A stretch of DNA of 64,000 nt. It comes from Paraburkholderia domus. Lineage in GTDB: Bacteria; Pseudomonadota; Gammaproteobacteria; Burkholderiales; Burkholderiaceae. A model generated the notes under the pieces. It was not told the DNA's origin, made no database searches, and saw nothing but the letters and a program-made list of their open reading frames with translations. Where the stretch lies: assembly GCF_905220705.1 (NCBI RefSeq), contig NZ_CAJNAT010000004.1, positions 186,001-250,000 on the forward strand. Reading direction: 5' to 3'. This document shows, one piece after another, positions 61,885 to 64,000 of this stretch (position 1 is its first letter; each line of letters begins with the position of its first letter). A program made the translations under genes and the position numbers.

Positions 61885-63516
61885 ATGGCTCCGAACCCAC
61901 TCCGTAATCCCCAGTTCGCCACGACGCTCGCTCATGGCCTCGAGTTGTTGAATTGCTTCAAGGTGGGCGATGCGATTCTCAGCAACAAAGACTTCGCTGA
62001 GCGCACTGGCCTGTCGAAGGCGACGGTGTCGCGGCTGACGTATACGCTCGCCATGCTCGGCTTTCTGCGCTATGACAACAACGTACGCAAATATCGGCTG
62101 GGCTCGGCAGTCGTGTCGGTCGGTTACCCTTTTCTCCAAGGCCTGCGTATCCGCGAACTGGCGCGACCGTTGATGAGGGAGCTTGCCGATGTGGCGCGCG
62201 GTTCGGTGTCGCTCGGTATTCGTGACCGCTCGCACATGGTGTATGTCGAGACTGCACGCGGTCACGAATCGCCGGCGTTTCGTCCGGAAACCGGTGCTTC
62301 GCTGCCCATTCTCGCTTCCGCGATGGGGCGGGCCTGGCTGGGCCGCGCCGAACCCGCGCAACGCGCTGCCGTGCTCGAGCAGATTCGCACCCAGGATCCC
62401 GCGCAGTGGGACGCCTATCACGCCGGTCTGGCGGGCGCTCTGCGCACGTTTGATGAGTGTGGCCTCGCCCTTAGCGAAGGCGATATCGAGCGTGAAATCC
62501 ATGCGGTTGCCGTGCCGATGCGCGAACCGATCAATTCTGAAACCTTCGTTTTCAATTGCGGCGTGCCGCGATTGCAACTGAGCGACAGGACACTCGTCGA
62601 CGTGATCGCTCCGCGCCTCGTGGCGATGGTCGATACACTCGAACGGCAGCTTGGGTCGCAGCATGCCACGCAGCATGTGGCCGGCGACGAAGCACGAACT
62701 TCGCCCAGTCCGCCGCTTGTTGAGCGGGCATCCGTGGACTCATTTCCCGACGACGACGATCGACAGTTCGCCTTCACGCTCGCGCGCGGTCTGGAAATTC
62801 TGCGCTGTTTCCAGCCCGGCGAAGCAGCGCTTGGCAATAAGGACTTTGTGGCGCGTACGGGTTTGTCGAAGGCCACGGTCTCCCGGCTTGCCTACACGTT
62901 GACCGAGCTCGGCTACCTGCGCCATGACGACATGGCGCGCAACTATCGGCTCGGCGGCGGCGTGTTGTCGATGGGCTATCCGCTGCTGGCCGGCATGCGC
63001 ATTCGACAGATCGCGCGGCCGTTCATGCGCGAGCTTGCGCTTCAGGTGCGCGGGTCTGTTTCGCTTGGCATGCGGGACCAGTCGAATATGGTCTACATCG
63101 AAAGTTGTCCGCGCGATAAGCGAATTCACGCGCGGCCCGACGTCGGCGCGGTGCGTCCGATTCTGCGTATGGCGATGGGACGGGCGTGGCTCGCGGCGGT
63201 GACCCCGCAGGAGCGTGAAGTGGCGCTGAACCGGCTGCGCGTCGCCGTGCCCGACCAGTGGCAACAGTACGGCGCGCAGGTGCAGCAGGCGCTTCACGAT
63301 TATCATGAAACGGGCGTTTGCTTCTCGTATGGTGATATGCAGAAGAACGCCTACGGCGTCGCTGCGCCGTTGTGCGCGCAGGTCGACGCGGAGACGCTGG
63401 TGTTCAATTGCGCGGTGCCGGCACAATCGTCACAGGGACGCCGGTTGATCGACGATATCGCACCGCGACTCGTGACGATGGTCTCGAACGTCGAGATTGC
63501 GGCTGGCTTGCGTTAG
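61885..63516 (+). CDS. tandem double-IclR transcriptional regulator
   Basis: A 543-residue protein with two complete IclR units. Unit 1 (about 10-255) has helix-turn-helix ERTGLSKATVSRLTYTL and an effector domain. After an acidic, proline-rich linker (about 256-293), unit 2 (295-543) has ARTGLSKATVSRLAYTL and a second effector domain. Both keep RGSVSLG and ETFVFNC/ETLVFNC motifs. Ordinary IclR proteins are about 250 residues. The ATG at 61885 lies after the operator at 61788-61812; the upstream frame would run through it. It probably regulates the DUF1254/MFS/porin/synthetase genes. Confidence 0.9.
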   Translation: MAPNPLRNPQFATTLAHGLELLNCFKVGDAILSNKDFAERTGLSKATVSRLTYTLAMLGFLRYDNNVRKYRLGSAVVSVGYPFLQGLRIRELARPLMRELADVARGSVSLGIRDRSHMVYVETARGHESPAFRPETGASLPILASAMGRAWLGRAEPAQRAAVLEQIRTQDPAQWDAYHAGLAGALRTFDECGLALSEGDIEREIHAVAVPMREPINSETFVFNCGVPRLQLSDRTLVDVIAPRLVAMVDTLERQLGSQHATQHVAGDEARTSPSPPLVERASVDSFPDDDDRQFAFTLARGLEILRCFQPGEAALGNKDFVARTGLSKATVSRLAYTLTELGYLRHDDMARNYRLGGGVLSMGYPLLAGMRIRQIARPFMRELALQVRGSVSLGMRDQSNMVYIESCPRDKRIHARPDVGAVRPILRMAMGRAWLAAVTPQEREVALNRLRVAVPDQWQQYGAQVQQALHDYHETGVCFSYGDMQKNAYGVAAPLCAQVDAETLVFNCAVPAQSSQGRRLIDDIAPRLVTMVSNVEIAAGLR

Positions 63517-63604
63517 CCGCTCAGGCGGTTGGTCAACGGTTTTGCCGAGTCGTTTTTTGGTGATCACCCGCTTTGTGTATTGGAGCAGGCAACACCCTCA
63601 CGCT

Positions 63605-64000
63605 TCATTTAACCGCGACCGAAACAAAACTGCGCGCGTGATTGCGCTGGATCAGCACGGCGACCTGTTTCCCTGCCTTTGCTTCCAGCGCGGTCACGTC
63701 CGCCGACGTTTCGACCAGTGTGTCATTGAGCGACAGGACGATATCGCCGGGCTGGATGCCAGCGCTTGCCGCCGGCCCATCGACGCCGTCCACCATCAGA
63801 CCGACGGCCAGGTCGCTCGCGCGCCGCTCTTCCTCATTCAGCGGATGCATGCGCAAGCCCAGACGATCGCCTGCGCTGCCTCCTGCGCTGCCTTCGGCTG
63901 GACGAGCTTTGGGGCTTTCAGCGGACGTGCCGACCATGGCCGTGATGGTCATCGGCCTGCGATTGCGGATCAGCTTGAGTGTGGTTTTCGTCCCAGGCGG
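63605..64000 (-). CDS. C-terminal PDZ domain of a DegP/DegQ-type serine protease (partial)
   Basis: The frame is open through the window edge; the visible 131 residues are the protein's C-terminus. PPGTKTTLKLIRNRRPMTIT followed by a second PDZ domain (VDGVDGPAASAGIQPGDIVL; AGKQVAVLIQRN) is typical of HtrA proteases, which degrade misfolded periplasmic proteins. The catalytic domain would lie beyond position 64000. An internal Met at 63952 is not the true start. Confidence 0.85.
   Translation of the reverse strand, partial: PPGTKTTLKLIRNRRPMTITAMVGTSAESPKARPAEGSAGGSAGDRLGLRMHPLNEEERRASDLAVGLMVDGVDGPAASAGIQPGDIVLSLNDTLVETSADVTALEAKAGKQVAVLIQRNHARSFVSVAVK

Noticed and set aside
1..64000. CRISPR arrays, tRNA or rRNA genes, complete insertion sequences
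   Set aside because: I found no regularly spaced direct repeats, cloverleaf-like segments, rRNA-like sequence or intact transposase with terminal repeats.

Overview
The window looks like a chromosomal segment of a Paraburkholderia or closely related Burkholderiaceae (Betaproteobacteria). It is GC-rich, carries OmpC-like 16-strand porins and twin-arginine exported enzymes, and has the DUF3348/DUF802/OmpA/DUF2894 gene set I associate with this group. It is mostly accessory catabolic and regulatory DNA. I saw no rRNA, tRNA, CRISPR array or intact insertion sequence.

Layout. 1-3621: an AraC regulator, a DHA2-type drug exporter and a glutathione transferase. 3710-12043: a nearly fully coupled minus-strand operon for aerobic anthranilate degradation through 2-aminobenzoyl-CoA (monooxygenase/reductase, dehydrogenases, hydratase, thioesterase, RidA, CoA ligase). 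A MarR gene lies inside it, and a promoter with an overlapping palindrome stands upstream. 12792-13781: three small genes (DUF2934, superinfection-immunity-like, small exported protein). 14054-14947: a dehydrogenase, followed by an SDR remnant. 15334-20379: a LysR/porin/carboxylesterase/MFS unit that probably imports and hydrolyses an ester. 20380-21772: decayed fragments (isochorismatase-like, pirin, ModA-like, transposase tail). 22975-26186: alanine racemase and a GGDEF-EAL protein. 26377-32188: lipoproteins, a Tat-exported phospholipase C and a class A beta-lactamase with an altered KTG motif.

32229-36408: a four-gene operon whose two central products look like a MotA/ZorA-type proton channel with a very long coiled-coil tail and a MotB/ZorB-type partner with an OmpA domain. 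It is flanked by DUF3348 and DUF2894 proteins. I consider this the most interesting uncharacterised system. 36734-39526: a Tat-exported purple-acid-phosphatase-like enzyme, a ParB-like protein and a small orphan. 39558-49506: a LysR-controlled cluster with a TRAP transporter, an SDR, a D-2-hydroxyacid dehydrogenase and two different transketolases (one split, one fused). This suggests an undescribed route for a ketose or sugar acid.

49969-53502: a repeat-bearing membrane protein, a DUF3455 lipoprotein, a membrane-anchored TAXI-type binding protein and an orphan OmpR regulator. 53889-63516: a probable aromatic or organic-acid uptake and activation regulon (two DUF1254/DUF1214 proteins, MFS, porin, ADP-forming acyl-CoA synthetase). 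Its likely controller is an unusual protein with two complete IclR units in one chain. An identical 25-bp element lies in two of its intergenic promoter regions. The window ends inside the C-terminal PDZ domain of a DegP/DegQ-type protease.
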